From: Papaver somniferum
Lineage: Eukaryota > Streptophyta > Magnoliopsida > Ranunculales > Papaveraceae
Assembly (NCBI RefSeq): GCF_003573695.1
Contig: NC_039359.1
Coordinates: forward strand, 73,293,292-73,357,291
Direction: 5' to 3'
Length of the DNA stretch: 64,000 nucleotides
A program made the position numbers and the translations under genes. This document shows positions 1 to 11,275 of the stretch, one piece after another. The notes under the pieces were generated by a model, which saw only the letters and a program-made list of their open reading frames with translations, made no database searches and was not told the DNA's origin. Positions within the stretch are counted from its first letter, which is position 1. Every line of letters starts with the position of its first letter.

Positions 1-2021
1 TTATCTCCCTATTGGAAACTTCTACCTGACTACTAGTCTGTGGATGATACGGGGTAGCTACCTTATGTGTAGTACCATATTTCTTCATCAAAAGCCTAAA
101 AGGTCCATTACAAAAGTGCGACCCTCCATCACTAATTATAGCTCGCGGTGTACCAAAACGTGTAAGTATATTATTTTTCAAGAACTCAATCACAACCCTA
201 TGGTCATTGGTTTTACACGCAGCCGCCTCAATATACTTAGAGACATAGTCTACAACGACAAGGATGTAAAGGTTACCAAAAGAATTAGGAAACGGACCCA
301 CAAAGTCAATACCCCACACATCAAAGACCTCAACAACTAAAATAGGGTTCAAGGGCATAATTTTCCTACAGGATATGGTTCCTAATTTCTGGCAACGTTC
401 ACAAGTCACACAGTAACTGTGGGAGTCATTAAACAACGAATGCCAATAGAATCCACACTACAATATCTTAGCAGCAGTTTTCTTAGCACTAAAGTGACCC
501 CCACAAGCATGATCATGACAAAAGGAAATAATACTGGACTGGTCACTCTCAGGTATACATCTCCTAATAATCTGGTCTGGACAATACTTAAACAAATAAG
601 GATCATCCCAAAGAAGTGCTTAACCTCAGCTAAAAACCTAGAACGATCTTGTTTACCCCAATGTTGGGGCATTCGACCAGTAACAAGATAGTTCACTATA
701 TTCGCATACCAAGGTAATTGGGTAACAAAGAACAATTGTTCATCAGGAAAGCTATCCCTTATAGGAAGGGAATCATCAGGGGAACTAACAACTAGCCTAG
801 ACAAGTGGTCTGCTACAACATTTTCGGCACCCTTTTTGTCTCTAATGTCTGGAGAAAACTCTTGCAACAAAAGGATCCACCTAATCAATCTAGGTTTTGT
901 ATCCTTCTTAGACAAAAGATATTTCAAAGCAGCATGATCAGTATATGATGATCTTAGAACCTAAGAGATAGGGTCTAAACTTGTCTAAGGCAAACACAAT
1001 GGCTAACAGTTCCTTCTCGGTAGTGGTATAGTTCAACTGGGCATCATTCAGAGTTTTGCTAGCATAGTAAATCACATGAAGTAATTTGTTTTCTCGCTGA
1101 CCTAGCACAACACCAATAGCATAATCTGAAGCATCACACATGATCTCAAAGGGTAGGTTCCAGTTGGGTGCCTGGACTATGGGGGCGGTAGTGAGTAAAT
1201 TCTTAAGCTTCTCAAAAGCCTCTAAACAAGCATCATCAAAGACAAACTTAACATCTTTTGCAAGCAAATTGCAAAGAGGTCTAGAAATTAGCTAAAATCC
1301 TTAATGAATCGACGATAAAAACCTGCATGCCCTAAGAATGACCTAATATCTCTTACGGTTTTTGGGACCTGTAAAGTCTTAATAAGGTCAACTTTGGCTT
1401 TATCTACCTCTATACCCTTAGAAGATACGATATGCCCTAAAACAATTCCTGAACGAACCATGAAGTGACATTTCTCCCAATTAAGCACTAAATTCTTTTC
1501 CTTACACCTAGTCAACACTAGTGACAAATGATGCAAGCACTCATCGAAAGACGAACCAAACACTGAAAAATCATCCATAAAGACCTCTAAGAACCGTTCT
1601 ACCATGTCAGAAAATATGCTCATCATGCAACGCTGAAAAGTCGCAGGGGCATTACAAAGCCCGAAAGGCATGCGTCTATACGCAAAGGTACCAAAGGGAC
1701 AGGTAAAAGTGGTTTTCTCCTGGTCTTCTGGGGCAATAACGATCTGATTATATCCAGATAGCCATCTAAAAAGCAGTAGTGACTATGTCCAGCTAATCTC
1801 TCTAGCATCTGGTCGATGAAGGGAAGGGGAAAGTGGTCCTTCCTAGTGACCTTGTTCAATTTCCTATAGTCAATACAAACACGCCAACCCGTGGTCACTC
1901 GGGTCGGGATTAACTCATTGTTATCATTCTGGACTACAGTAATACCGGATTTCTTGGGAACAACCTGAACGGGGACCCACTTACTGTCTGAAATGGGGTA
2001 GATAATGCCTGCATCTAACAA
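1..2021 (-). pseudogene. pol: Athila pol remnant: reverse transcriptase, RNase H, partial integrase
   Basis: Broken pol on the minus strand. RT occupies about 2021-1288 and contains WRVCIDYRKLNKVTRKDHF and the catalytic box FMDDFSVFG. RNase H follows at about 1267-800 ([23 protein letters not shown]). The integrase N-terminal zinc region ([17 protein letters not shown]) and part of the core follow to the left edge, including [15 protein letters not shown] read at low coordinates. Frameshifts lie near 1650, 1280, 930 and 500, so at least four frames are needed to follow the protein. The enzyme would copy element RNA and integrate the cDNA; this copy cannot make it. Confidence 0.88.
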
Positions 2022-2022
2022 C

Positions 2023-3036
2023 TTAAGGACCTTTTCGAACTACCTCTTTCATATTAGGGTTTAGTCGACGTTGCATCTCCCTAGAAGGTTTGGTATCACT
2101 CTCTAAATAGATCTGATGCATACAAACAGTGGGACTTATACCCTTAATGTCAGCTATGGTCCACCCTAAAGCTTCCTTGTTGTTTTGAAGGACGGTTACT
2201 AGCCTACTTTCCTGGTCACTATCCAAGACGGAAGAAATAATCACAGGTAAAGTCTCAGACGGGCCTAAAAACCTATATTTCAGGGAATCTGGCAATGGTT
2301 TTAGGTCCAACTTAGGAGGCTCTTCTAACGAAGGAACTAGGGTAGACTTAGAAACTGGTAGTGGTTCGACTTTAGGTTTCCATCCATTACTAGTATCTAA
2401 CAAAGGGGTTGAATCTAACAAAGCATTCACCTCATTAATCACATTATCATCATCAAAATCAATCCCAAAGTGAGCTAGGCATTTCTCTAATGGATCTTCT
2501 AACAAAGTGTTTGGTAATGACTCCTCGACTAATGTTCCTATCATGTTCACCTCTTCTATGTTCGAGTCATCTAGTTCAGAGGGTAGCTTACTAATATTAA
2601 AAATGTTCAGCTCAATAGTCATATTACCAAAAGACAATTTCATAATACCATTTCGACAGTTAATGATCGCATTGGATGTAGCTAAAAACGGGCGACCTAA
2701 AATTACCGGTATCTGGTTCTCTGGGTCAGGGACAGGTTGGGTATCTAGGATAACAAAATCCACTGGATAAATAAACTTGTCAACCTCTATGAGAACATCC
2801 TCGATCACACCACGAGGAATTTTAACGGACCTATCAGCTAACTGAAGTGTCATCTGGGTAGGTTTCATCTCACCAAGTCCTAGCTTAAGGTACACATGAT
2901 ATGGTAGTAAGTTCACACTAGCTCCTAAGTCAAGCAACGCTTTCTCAACACGGTATTTACCTATTGTGCAAGAAATGGTAGGGGACCCTGGGTCTTTATA
3001 CTTAGGAGTAGTGGTATTCTGAATAATAGAACTCAC
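2023..3036 (-). pseudogene. Athila aspartic protease region with RT N-terminal extension
   Basis: Open 337-codon stretch between gag and RT. It contains a retroviral-type protease, with the active-site text LLDLGASVNLLPYHVY and the downstream IPVILGRPFLATSNAIINC. A long acidic linker follows (EEPPKLDLKPLPDSLKY) and then the start of RT (KPSREMQRRLNPNMKEVVR). In Athila elements the active site is commonly D-L-G-[AS] rather than D-[ST]-G, so the motif is normal for the family. A frameshift at about 2025 separates it from the RT body: the last residues read RKGP where copy 2 reads RNEVLKLLDAG. It is therefore a piece of a broken polyprotein, not a gene. Confidence 0.85.
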
Positions 3037-3043
3037 TGACTAG

Positions 3044-4864
3044 CTAGAAAGGCTTTCTTCTGGACATTAAGCTTTCGCTTTCGCGTACACATATCCTTGA
3101 GAAACTTGGCATAAGAGGGAATCTCTTAATTGCATCTAGTAGTGGAAGGTTGATAGTTACCTGCTTAAAAACCTCCAATATATCATTAAAATTGGACTCC
3201 CTCTTAGTTGGAACTAGCAGCTGTGGGAATGGGGCTCTAGGGACAAAGCCGGGCTCAATATGACCCTCATTGGTCTCTTTAGAGACTCTATCAGTCTCCT
3301 CAGTTTCTGGTTCAGAAGGGTGAACTACAGCATGTTCACTATCAGGCATGGAAACCTTGTTGTCTATCACTCTACCACTCCTAAGGGTTTTAATAGCATT
3401 CACATGATCAGATGGTCTTTCACCTATTTCATTAATTCCTCTAGGGTTGGGTTGAGTCTGACTAGGAAACTTACCTCTTTCTCTTAAAGACTCATTTATC
3501 TGACTAACCTGGGTTTTCAACTCGGAAATAGCCTGAGAGTTAGCCTGACCTATTCTCTTTTTCTTCTAAACCTTGAGCAACAGATTGCTGAAACTGCACA
3601 GTGTTACGAGTTAACAAAGCAAGAGACTCTTCTAAACTCATAATCTTCTTATCCGAAGGGTTCTGAAACTGTGCCGGAGCTGAAGGATTCTTAGTATAGC
3701 CAAAACCTGGGGGAACCTGAGCATTACTAGACTGACCTTGATTCTGGCCCTTGGACCAAGAAAGGTTTGGATGGTTTCTCCAGCCAGGGTTATAGGTTTC
3801 TGAATATGGGTCAAACTTCTGTCGGTTATCAAACCTAGTGTTGTTATAAAGAGCATTGGCTTGCTCTTCAACAGCATGGCCTTCCCAAAAAGGCTCATTT
3901 CTTCCACTACTACCACTAGAATGACCTAATTCTAAGGCTTCTAACCTTTTGGCTATAGCTGCTATTTTGGCATCTGACTCATGAGATCCTTCTACCCTAT
4001 TAACATTTCCTCTACTTAGAAGAATTGTTTTCTGGGGTTCCCTACTATTTTCCCATTGTTGGGTCTTATCGGCGATTTCATTCAAAAATGTCATCGCTTC
4101 ATCAACAGTTTTATTCTCAAACCCACCTGTGCATAAGGACTCAACCATGGTTGTTGTTGAATAATCTAAACCCTCGTAGAGGATCTGAACTAACCTAACC
4201 TTCTCCAAACCATGATGAGGACATTGAGATATCAAGTCATTGAACCTTTCTAAGTACCTATATAAAGATTCTCCCTCTTGTTGGGCAAAAGTACATATTT
4301 GTGTCCTAATAGACGATGTTTTATGCCTTGGGAAAAACTTATGTATAAAGGCAGAAGTAAGTTGGTCATAGGTTTCAATTGACTCAGAGTCCAAACTATA
4401 CACCAAGATTTGGCTTTATCTTTTAAGGAAAAGGGGAATAACCTAAGTTTCAACGCATCATCACTTAGGTTTTTAATTTTCAGAGTACTACAAACTTCCT
4501 CAAATTCCCTAACATGAAAATAGGGGTTCTCATTCTCCTTCCCTAAAAACATTGGGAGCATCTGTAAAGTCCCAGGTTTCAGTTCATAATTTGCCTCGTT
4601 TCAGCTAACTTGATACAAGACGGACGAGAGGTCCTAGTTGGGTTTAGCAAAGCTTTCAAAGTTGCCATTTCTGGCACTACCAAAGGACTAGGAGTACTAG
4701 GGGTACTTTCCTCACGAAGAGACAGATTCTCAAAACTGAAGTTTCCAAAAACGGGGCTCTAAAAGAAGAGTCTTCGAGCTCCCCGCCTTCACAAGAAGAA
4801 CTACTAGGGTTGTCACTAATCAAACGACCTAGAGTGTTTCTTTTCCAATCCCGTTTAAAAACAG
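3044..4864 (-). pseudogene. gag: Athila gag remnant
   Basis: Gag of the minus-strand Athila block. The conserved plant retrotransposon gag core is at about 4561-4150 (LPMFLGKENENPYFHVREFE, LKLRLFPFSLKDKAKSW, and YRYLERFNDLISQCPHHGLE). A Gln/Asn/Pro-rich region (YNPGWRNHPNLSWSKGQNQG) and a C-terminal segment with NAIKTLRSGRVIDNKV follow. No CCHC zinc knuckle is visible, as is usual for Athila gag. Frameshifts near 4400 and 3540 split it. The N-terminal part is cut at 4864 by the junction with the copia LTR, where the third Athila in the window (to about 33170) continues with different sequence. Confidence 0.85.
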
Positions 4865-5501
4865 GTTTATCAAGTCTTCGACTTTGGGTCGTAGCAACTC
4901 TTGGTTGTGGGTGAGATCATCTAAGGGAATCAAGTGCGTAGTACCCTGCTGGGATCAGAGACATAAGGAGCGCAACTGTACCTTGAATCAATGTGATATT
5001 GATTAGGGTTCAAATACAGTCCAGACCGAAGTTAGTTTGTAGTAGGATAGTGTCTGTAGCGGCTTAATACAGTGTGGTGTTGAATCTGCACTAGGTCTCG
5101 GGGTTTTTCTGCATTTGCGGTTTCCTCGTTAACAAAATTTCTGGTGTCTGTTTTATTTCTGTTTTGCATTATATTTCGTTATATAATTGAAATAATACAG
5201 GTTGTGCGTTGAAGATCAATCAATTAGAATATCCAACCTTTGGTTGTTGATTTACATTGATTGACACTTGGATATTGGTCTTTGGTACCATCCAAGTTAT
5301 TCCTTGTATTTGGTTAAGACTCGCAGAATTTTATTTGCTTGAGTAATATCAAATCAAGAGAAGAGATATTAACTCCTAGATATACTTTTACCTAGATTGA
5401 GTCTGACTGTCTAGTTGATTCTCTAGAAAGTATATTGGAGTCAGTCCATACATATTTCTAAGCGAAATATTAGGTGGTGTTCTTAGACCTCCGCCTTTTC
5501 A
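4865..5501 (+). repeat. Copia LTR 3' portion, truncated at its 5' side
   Basis: It matches 39009-39645, the end of the complete copia 3' LTR, and 18251-18887. It ends with CA directly before the primer binding site, as expected for a 5' LTR. About 1.8 kb of the LTR start is missing, replaced by Athila gag sequence at 4864/4865. Confidence 0.85.
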
Positions 5502-5518
5502 ATTGGTATCAGAGCAGG
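5502..5518 (+). other. Primer binding site (initiator tRNA-Met type)
   Basis: TTGGTATCAGAGCAGG directly follows the LTR end. TGGTATCAGAGC is the usual copia PBS, complementary to the 3' end of plant initiator tRNA-Met. The identical site in copy 2 is at 18888-18904. Confidence 0.85.
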
Positions 5519-5567
5519 AAAACACGTTAAAGACCTCAAAAGTCTATGTTTGTGGCGATCTGACTAG

Positions 5568-6092
5568 ATGGACAGTAAAGTCTCTTTAAACGCTTCACCA
5601 GAAATGAATCACAATCTCAGAGAATGTTCAAAAAATCTTGTTATTCACCAAAAGAAGTTGGATGAAAAAATACAGATCTACCGTGATCTTATTGCAGAAA
5701 TTGCAAAGCATATGGATTTGAAGTCTGTGAAAAACTCTTCAGTTGTGATGAATAACTCCTTCAATTTCCATAAGTCAAGTGTTAAACAAAGTACATACTT
5801 TGAGAAACTTGAAAGAAGGAAGAACTTCTCAAATAAGATTACTGATGTTGGCCCTTGTATGTTTTGTGATTCTCAAAATCATGTTCAACATACCTGTACA
5901 CGTTTTCAGAAAAGTAAAAAGGTTCCTAGTAATCTTCACAAGAAAGCTGAACAACTGTTTACTTATCTAAAAGGGTGTACAACACTAACAAGAAATCCTA
6001 AACAGGAAAGTAGCGTTAGTATGGGAGATTTTGCCTTGAAATCAATAAGGGTACGATCAAACTTCCCGGCGTTCCAAAAATCCATGATGTAG
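5568..6092 (+). pseudogene. Copia gag remnant with zinc knuckle
   Basis: A 174-codon frame starting ATGGACAGTAAAG, 50 bp after the PBS. Residues 97-110 form a CCHC zinc knuckle (CMFCDSQNHVQHTC, CX2CX4HX4C). SIRE-type gag proteins are several times longer before the knuckle, so most of the capsid-type N-terminal region appears deleted. The protease region that follows is degenerate: the text is KGCTTLTRNPKQ where copia proteases have D-S-G-C-[ST]-x-H-M-T. Near 6040 the frame shifts, and the proper continuation (GTIKLPGVPKIHDVVYVKG) is read in the next frame. It is identical to 18954-19478. Confidence 0.75.
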
Positions 6093-7437
6093 TGTACGTC
6101 AAAGGTATGACTGCTAATCTTCTTTTTATTAGTCAAATTTGTGACAAAGGCCATAGAGTTATCTTTAATGCAAATGGATGTGACATTGTGGATAAAACTG
6201 GAAGAGTGATTTTTCAAGGAACTCGTGGTAAACACAACTGTTATCTTCTTGATACTCAGTTTAATAATTGTTGCAATTTGACTAAAGTGGAATCTACACA
6301 TCTTTGGCATGAGCGTTTTGGTCACATCAATTATCGCCTCTTAACTAAGATCATTAACAAAGAACTTGTTAGAGGCATTCCCAAAATCAATGCAAAGATT
6401 AACGGTGTATATGGTGCCTGTCAAAAGGGTAAGGAAACGAAAGTTCACCATACGTCATCTCGAGACATTCTCACTAAGGAACCACTTGATTAATTCATAT
6501 GGATCTCTTCGGACCAATTCAACAACCTACTGTTGGAGGAAAGAAGTATGCTTTAGTTATGGTAGACGACTATGCCAGATTCACTTGGGTAGCATTCCTA
6601 GCTCATAAGAATGAAACCCTTGGTGAATTTAAGATTATTGTTAATAGAATCCAGACTGAACAAGGTCGCAAACTAAAGAAAATTAGAAGCGATCATGGCA
6701 TAGAATTCAAAGACACCAAGGTATTTGAATTTTGTGACAAAATGGGGATTATTCAACAATATTCACCCCCTATCACACCTCAGGCTAATGGGGTTGCTGA
6801 AAGAAAAAATAGGAATATTCAGGAAATAGCCAGGGTAATGCTTCATAACAAAAACTTACCTTTAAGATTTTTGGGAGAAGATGTCTTTACACCATGTTAC
6901 TTGATCAACCGTGTCTACCTACGGTCTAAAACCCTAAGAACTATGTATGAGTTGTGGTATGGTAGAAAACCCAACCTACACTATCTAAGAGTGTTCGGAA
7001 GTAAGTGCTACATTCTGAAAGATCGAGAACAAAGAGGGAAATTTGATACTAAAAGTGATGAAGGTATCTTTCTGGGCTATGCGTCTGATAGTCGTGGTTT
7101 TCGAGTGTTTAATCTCAGAACTCAAGTAATGATGGAATCCGCCAATGTTATCATTGATGATATTAGTGATTTTGATCAAGATTTTTCTACAGCTGAGCTG
7201 CCTCCAACTGAGACAACTGAGAATTCAAAGAAGTCTCGGAATCAGTTGAAGTTATTCCTACTGTTATTGATCCCGATCCTTCTAGTGACGAGGAGAAAAC
7301 ACTGATCAGACTGCACCTGCTGAACAAGAACGTGTCCCTCCCCGACACCTCTGGGTTCAAAGAAATCATGATCCTAGTAGTATCATTGGAGGAAGAGATT
7401 CTACTGCAAAGACTGGAGGACAACTTCAAAACCTATG
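6092..7437 (+). pseudogene. Copia pre-integrase and integrase region
   Basis: It begins in the frame of VVYVKGMTANLLFISQ, then the GAG-pre-integrase/zinc-binding region (HLWHERFGHINYRL ... VYGACQKGK). The first zinc Cys is Tyr here, where the family has VCGACQKGK. A one-base loss at about 6490 (GATTAATTCATATG) shifts the frame before the integrase core. The core keeps the D-D-E residues: MVDDYARFTW, IRSDHG and GVAERKNR. A further indel near 7300 breaks the tail. In copy 2 the corresponding tail (19885-20825) remains open up to the Athila LTR, reading TRGQLQNL. The region is inactive in both copies. Confidence 0.8.
7433..7437. other. Left TSD of the Athila LTR (copy 1)
   Basis: CTATG precedes the LTR start TGATG. 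Its partner is not in copy 1, because the LTR is followed by Athila internal sequence, but it is present after the matching LTR in copy 2 at 22355-22359. Confidence 0.6.
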
Positions 7438-8959
7438 TGATGTGGTTTCAAAGTTGTTGTAGTAAAAAAAATAGAGTTCGTTCAAGACTTGTGAAGGTTG
7501 TGCTTTTAGATTTAAATTTTAAACTAAAGAAAATAAAGCAAATTAAACTGATTATATTAGAGAGACCGGGGTTCAGGATTTCACCATTCACCAAAATTCA
7601 TGTAATTTAATGTTAATTTTTATCATGCAATTCTAGACAATATAACTCCAATCAAAAGAAATTGTGATTCTAATCATTGCCTAAATTAGATTTTCAAAAC
7701 ATCAATTGTTAATCGCAAGAATGAAGTATCAAAAGCCCTAAACTAAGCATACTTCATCAAGAGAAAACACAACTAATTAATAAAAATCATTGCTCAATTT
7801 TCATTCTGTGCAAATAATCATAAAAGAATTGCACAAATAAATTCAAATAAATTTTACCACATAACTTTTGGAAGAATGGCTTCCTCCATCGCCCCAGAAG
7901 ATTGGGTTTAGCTCATCATTGTGAAAACGCGCTCAAAAGTTGATTTCATTGCTCAAAGTGTTTACAAATGATGAATTGGAGAAAAACTATTAAAAATCGG
8001 GTGTTTGCAACGTTTTTAATTGTTGCAAAACACTGTTACATAAAACGATAAAAGTCAATTGTCGATGTTCAGCTTCTACGACCCCCTCCTGTGTGTCGTT
8101 ATCACTGTTGATAAACGACTGTCTTCGTGAGTCTGTTCTTCGCGTTCTTCAGCTTCAGCAGCAGAAATGGCAGTTTCCTGAAACTCGATTATTTACGTCT
8201 CTCTAGTGTTCTAAACTATCCCAAACTCCCCTAGTTTCTTCTCTGCTACCTCAAGACCCTTTTTATACTCCACAGCGACATAAATCTTCGCTCATTACTA
8301 CGGAAAATCTTTCCATAGCTCGGCAGTAAATAAAAAATAATCTCGGACAATTTTCTTTCCTTTCTCGCCTCTTCATGCGTCTGCAGCTGTATGATTCGTG
8401 AAAAATATCCTTGCTTAGATGGTGCACGCTTCTTCAGCATACCAAATCAATCTAGGCACGGAGTAATCCCGTGAACATCTCTTTCCATGCACACGCTTCT
8501 CTGTTTCCTTCTCGCCGAGAATCCAGCCAATTTTAATCGATTAAATCACTCATGATAGCTTTGTTGGGACATATCACAACTACCCAACAAATTTCAGCCC
8601 TTTAATCTACCCAGAACTCCTTCAAACTTCGATCGAAAATCACTCAGTTCTGTTCTTCATTTTACCGCCAAAACCAGAATTTGAATGATGAGGATGGTGT
8701 CCCCCTAACCAAAACGGGTGTGCAAAGCAGGATCCCAACTAAGATGCCCCTTATAAATTGAGGTACCCCTTATCCAAAAGTGAAAGTCCGAATAACACGT
8801 GTCCTCCGGGTGCTTTAGACAACTTTTCGATCTGATTTTTCCAAAAATATTTATTTCCAAAAAATACCCACACAAACACAAACACCATAATAAGTATGAA
8901 AACGAGTACTAACAATACGAAATATTGAGGACAAATTAGACACATAAATGCGTCTATCA
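7438..8959 (-). repeat. Athila LTR, minus orientation (3' LTR of the interleaved Athila)
   Basis: A 1522-bp LTR starting TGATGTGG and ending GTCTATCA, framed by TG...CA. It is nearly identical to the solo LTR at 20826-22354 and related, in reverse, to 11276-12793. It is followed by the Athila 3' noncoding region at 8960, with a polypurine-tract-like sequence on the minus strand (AAGTTTGAGGATATT) directly next to the LTR, so this is the 3' LTR of a minus-strand element. Confidence 0.85.
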
Positions 8960-9620
8960 AATATCCTCAAACTTATTATTTGCTAGTCCTCGAGCAAAAC
9001 TAATCTAGAAAATAAAAAATACTACACTTAGCACATGCAGCAAGCCGTTAAACCACTAAGTGGCCCTAGTGGCGGAGTGTTGTCCCCGGAGGGTTTTACC
9101 AGAGGTGTACCCACAAAACCATTACTCCAGACCCTAGCTATCTACGCAGAACCTTGGAAGGCACTAAAGAATCTCCTTGGTTGGCATACTCTCATTGACT
9201 ATAGGAGGAAGTACCCTGATGCGAAATTCCAATTGTTGTACACGAGTTTGCACTCAGCATGCTAAAATTCATATATAAGTGACAAAGCTCTACTCAGATA
9301 GTTTGTGTACATCATAACCGGAGTCAACCAATCACATGGAAAGATTAAGAAGATGGATAAAGAGATGGTTAAAAGTGAACGGTGTTTCCCATATCTGTCT
9401 GAAGGCCTCTGCCAAGGTGAACCTATCCTAATGGACTGAGATACCAGTCTGACTAATATCAACACAACTGGCATATACAAGGGGACCAGTGGTCGATAAA
9501 CCTAACTCTAGGTCAACACAACTGGCATATACAAGGGCACCAGTGGTCGAATTTATTGAATTTATTCCGGTTGGTCTAATGGTCTGGTCTCATTTCTTTT
9601 TTTCTTTTTTGGTGTCTCAT
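8960..9620 (-). other. Athila 3' noncoding region (minus strand)
   Basis: Sequence between the LTR and pol of the minus-strand Athila. It is homologous to 26516-27225 of the complete element and, in reverse, to about 10640-11275. No element protein is encoded on its sense strand. A 76-codon frame on the opposite strand (9035-9265) is conserved in all three copies but is antisense to the element. It ends at about 9620, where it jumps into the middle of the plus-strand LTR. Confidence 0.75.
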
Positions 9621-10115
9621 TTCTCTTCATTGTAAACACCATTTGAGCAATAAATAAATATTTTGAGCGTGTTTTTATCATGATGAGCTAAAACCCAACA
9701 CTGGGACGACGAAGGAGGGTGAATTTCATACACGGGTAAATTTATTTTATTCTTTTTTATGACTTTTGCATTAATCTAAAATTGAAATATGATTTGAATT
9801 AATTGGTTGTTATTTAATTTGATGATGTATGCTTAGCTTAGGTGTTTTGATACATCATGCTTAGGACTTACAATCGATGTTTTGAGAATCTATCTTGGAA
9901 AAATCAGAGTCTATGTTAATTTTATTGAATTTTACTTGTCAAAGAATATATGAATGAACCCTGTGTAGTGAATTCGGCCAAATCCTTAGTCCCAATACCT
10001 CTTTCCCATTGTTAATATTTTTGTATATATAATTTTATTAAATCTTTAAATTTAATCTTCACAAGTACGAGAGTTTGAACCTCATTACTACAACTTCATC
10101 AAAAAAACTTAATCA
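9621..10115 (+). repeat. 5' LTR fragment of the plus-strand derivative
   Basis: It matches the last 493 bp of the LTR at 11276-12793, with alignment starting at TTCTCTTCATTG and ending ACTTAATCA. The LTR start was lost at the junction with minus-strand Athila 3' noncoding sequence. Confidence 0.8.
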
Positions 10116-10138
10116 TTTTTGGCGCCGCCGACGCGGAT
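10116..10138 (+). other. Athila-type primer binding site
   Basis: TTTTTGGCGCCGCCGACGCG lies immediately after the LTR end. The TGGCG core matches the class of PBS used by Athila elements. The minus-strand PBS of the complete element at 34212-34229 reads TTTTTGGCGTCGCC. I do not assign the tRNA. Confidence 0.6.
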
Positions 10139-11275
10139 TTGTGCTTAGGTAGAATTTTTAGGTTTTTATTATTTTTTATTATTCCATTTGTTCTTTGGTT
10201 GTGTCTTTGTATTACAGGTTTGAAGTTGGATACTAAAGACCTTGGAATCAAAGCTTAAAGCTAAAAGAGAAGGAAAAAAGACAAAGCAAAAAAATAAAGA
10301 AAAAAGAGAGAAAAAAAAAGAGAGAAAAAAAAAAGAGAGAGATTTTTTTTTATTTATTTTTTTTAAAAAACTTTCCATTTTTTTTGATTATTATTATTAT
10401 TTTTCGTATTTCATTTCATTGGACTGGGATTTGGACAATTTATTTTAATTTTAAACCCTACAGAAGGGTTATATAAAAAAATAAAATAAAATAAAAAAAA
10501 AAGACCGGACCAGTTAGACCAATCGGAATAAGTATTAACACTTGGATAGCAATATGCGTGTGTTCTCCCTGTTTCCGTCGCCTAAGCAAGCGTGGAATGC
10601 AGGACCCGTGGGAACTATCGTGTAATCTGCTGACAAGAAGCATGCGCTTGGATCAAAAAGATCTATTCATGCCGTTAAGTTAAAAAAAAATGGTTATGTC
10701 TATGTAGTCAACTGCTGGTTCCCTTGTATTTGCCAGTTTGTGGATCTAGATTTAAGTTACTGACCACTGGTTCCCTTGTATATGCCAGTTGTGTGATATT
10801 TGTCAGACCGGTATCTCAGTCCATTAGGATAGGTTCATTCTGGCAGTGGCCTTCAGACAGATATGTGAAACATCGATCATTTGGTTAACATCAAAACCAT
10901 CTACATTTTTCTATTTCCATCTCCTTTTTCTATCCATATGATTAGTTTTACTCCGAATATGATGTCCATAGTGCAACTATCTGAGTAGAGCTCTGTCACT
11001 TTATATGAATTTTAGTATGCTTGAGTGCAAACTCGTGTACAACAATTGGAATTTCGCATCAGGGTACTTCCTCCTATAGTCAATGATTTTATGCCAACCA
11101 AGGAGATTCTTTAGTGCCTTCCAAGGTTCTGCGTAGATAGCTAGGGTCTGGAGTAAAGGTTTTGTGGGTACACCTCTGGTAAACCCTCCCGAGATTAACT
11201 CGGTCACTAGGGACACCTAGTGAGTTAGGATTTTATTTTTGCTCGCGGACTAGCAAATAATAAGTTTGGGGTATT
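10139..11275 (+). other. Internal region of the derivative, with polypurine tract
   Basis: No coding potential for element proteins. The region at about 10255-10345 is an A/G-rich low-complexity run whose translated frames (Lys/Glu/Arg-rich, or Ser/Phe-rich on the other strand) are artefacts. From about 10640 it is homologous to the Athila 3' noncoding region. It ends with TAAGTTTGGGGTATT (11261-11275), a polypurine-like tract directly before the LTR start TGATAGACGC. Confidence 0.65.

Larger units (their letters stand above)
1..4864 (-). mobile_element. Athila-lineage Ty3/gypsy internal region, copy 1 (partial)
   Basis: Minus-strand internal region of an Athila-type LTR retrotransposon. From high to low coordinates it encodes gag, aspartic protease, reverse transcriptase, RNase H and integrase, the Ty3/gypsy order. 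The RNase H text ([19 protein letters not shown]) and the RT text (FPLPFIDQMLERLAGH) are characteristic of Athila rather than chromovirus elements. The block runs off the left edge inside integrase and ends at 4864 in the 5' part of gag, where it joins a copia LTR without an Athila LTR or visible TSD. It is about 98-99% identical to 12794-18250 by eye. Single-base indels break the frame repeatedly, so no polyprotein is intact. Confidence 0.9.
4865..7437 (+). mobile_element. SIRE/Maximus-like Ty1/copia fragment, copy 1
   Basis: Plus-strand copia fragment. It holds the last 637 bp of the LTR (4865-5501), an initiator-tRNA-Met-type primer binding site, a short gag remnant and the protease-to-integrase region. 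It is cut at 7437 by an Athila LTR that starts TGATG. The same block is repeated at 18251-20825, where the TSD and the downstream copia sequence survive. From about 4775 to 7222 the two blocks look identical. The SIRE/Maximus assignment rests on the integrase and RT text and on the long (2.45-kb) 3' LTR found at 37194-39645. Confidence 0.85.

Noticed and set aside
5504..5515. Possible tRNA gene at GGTATCAGAGC
   Set aside because: Only the 12-nt complement of the tRNA 3' end is present; it is a primer binding site.
10169..10448. Lys/Arg-rich and Ser/Phe-rich frames on both strands
   Set aside because: They translate the low-complexity purine tract of the Athila derivative and have no start context or family text.
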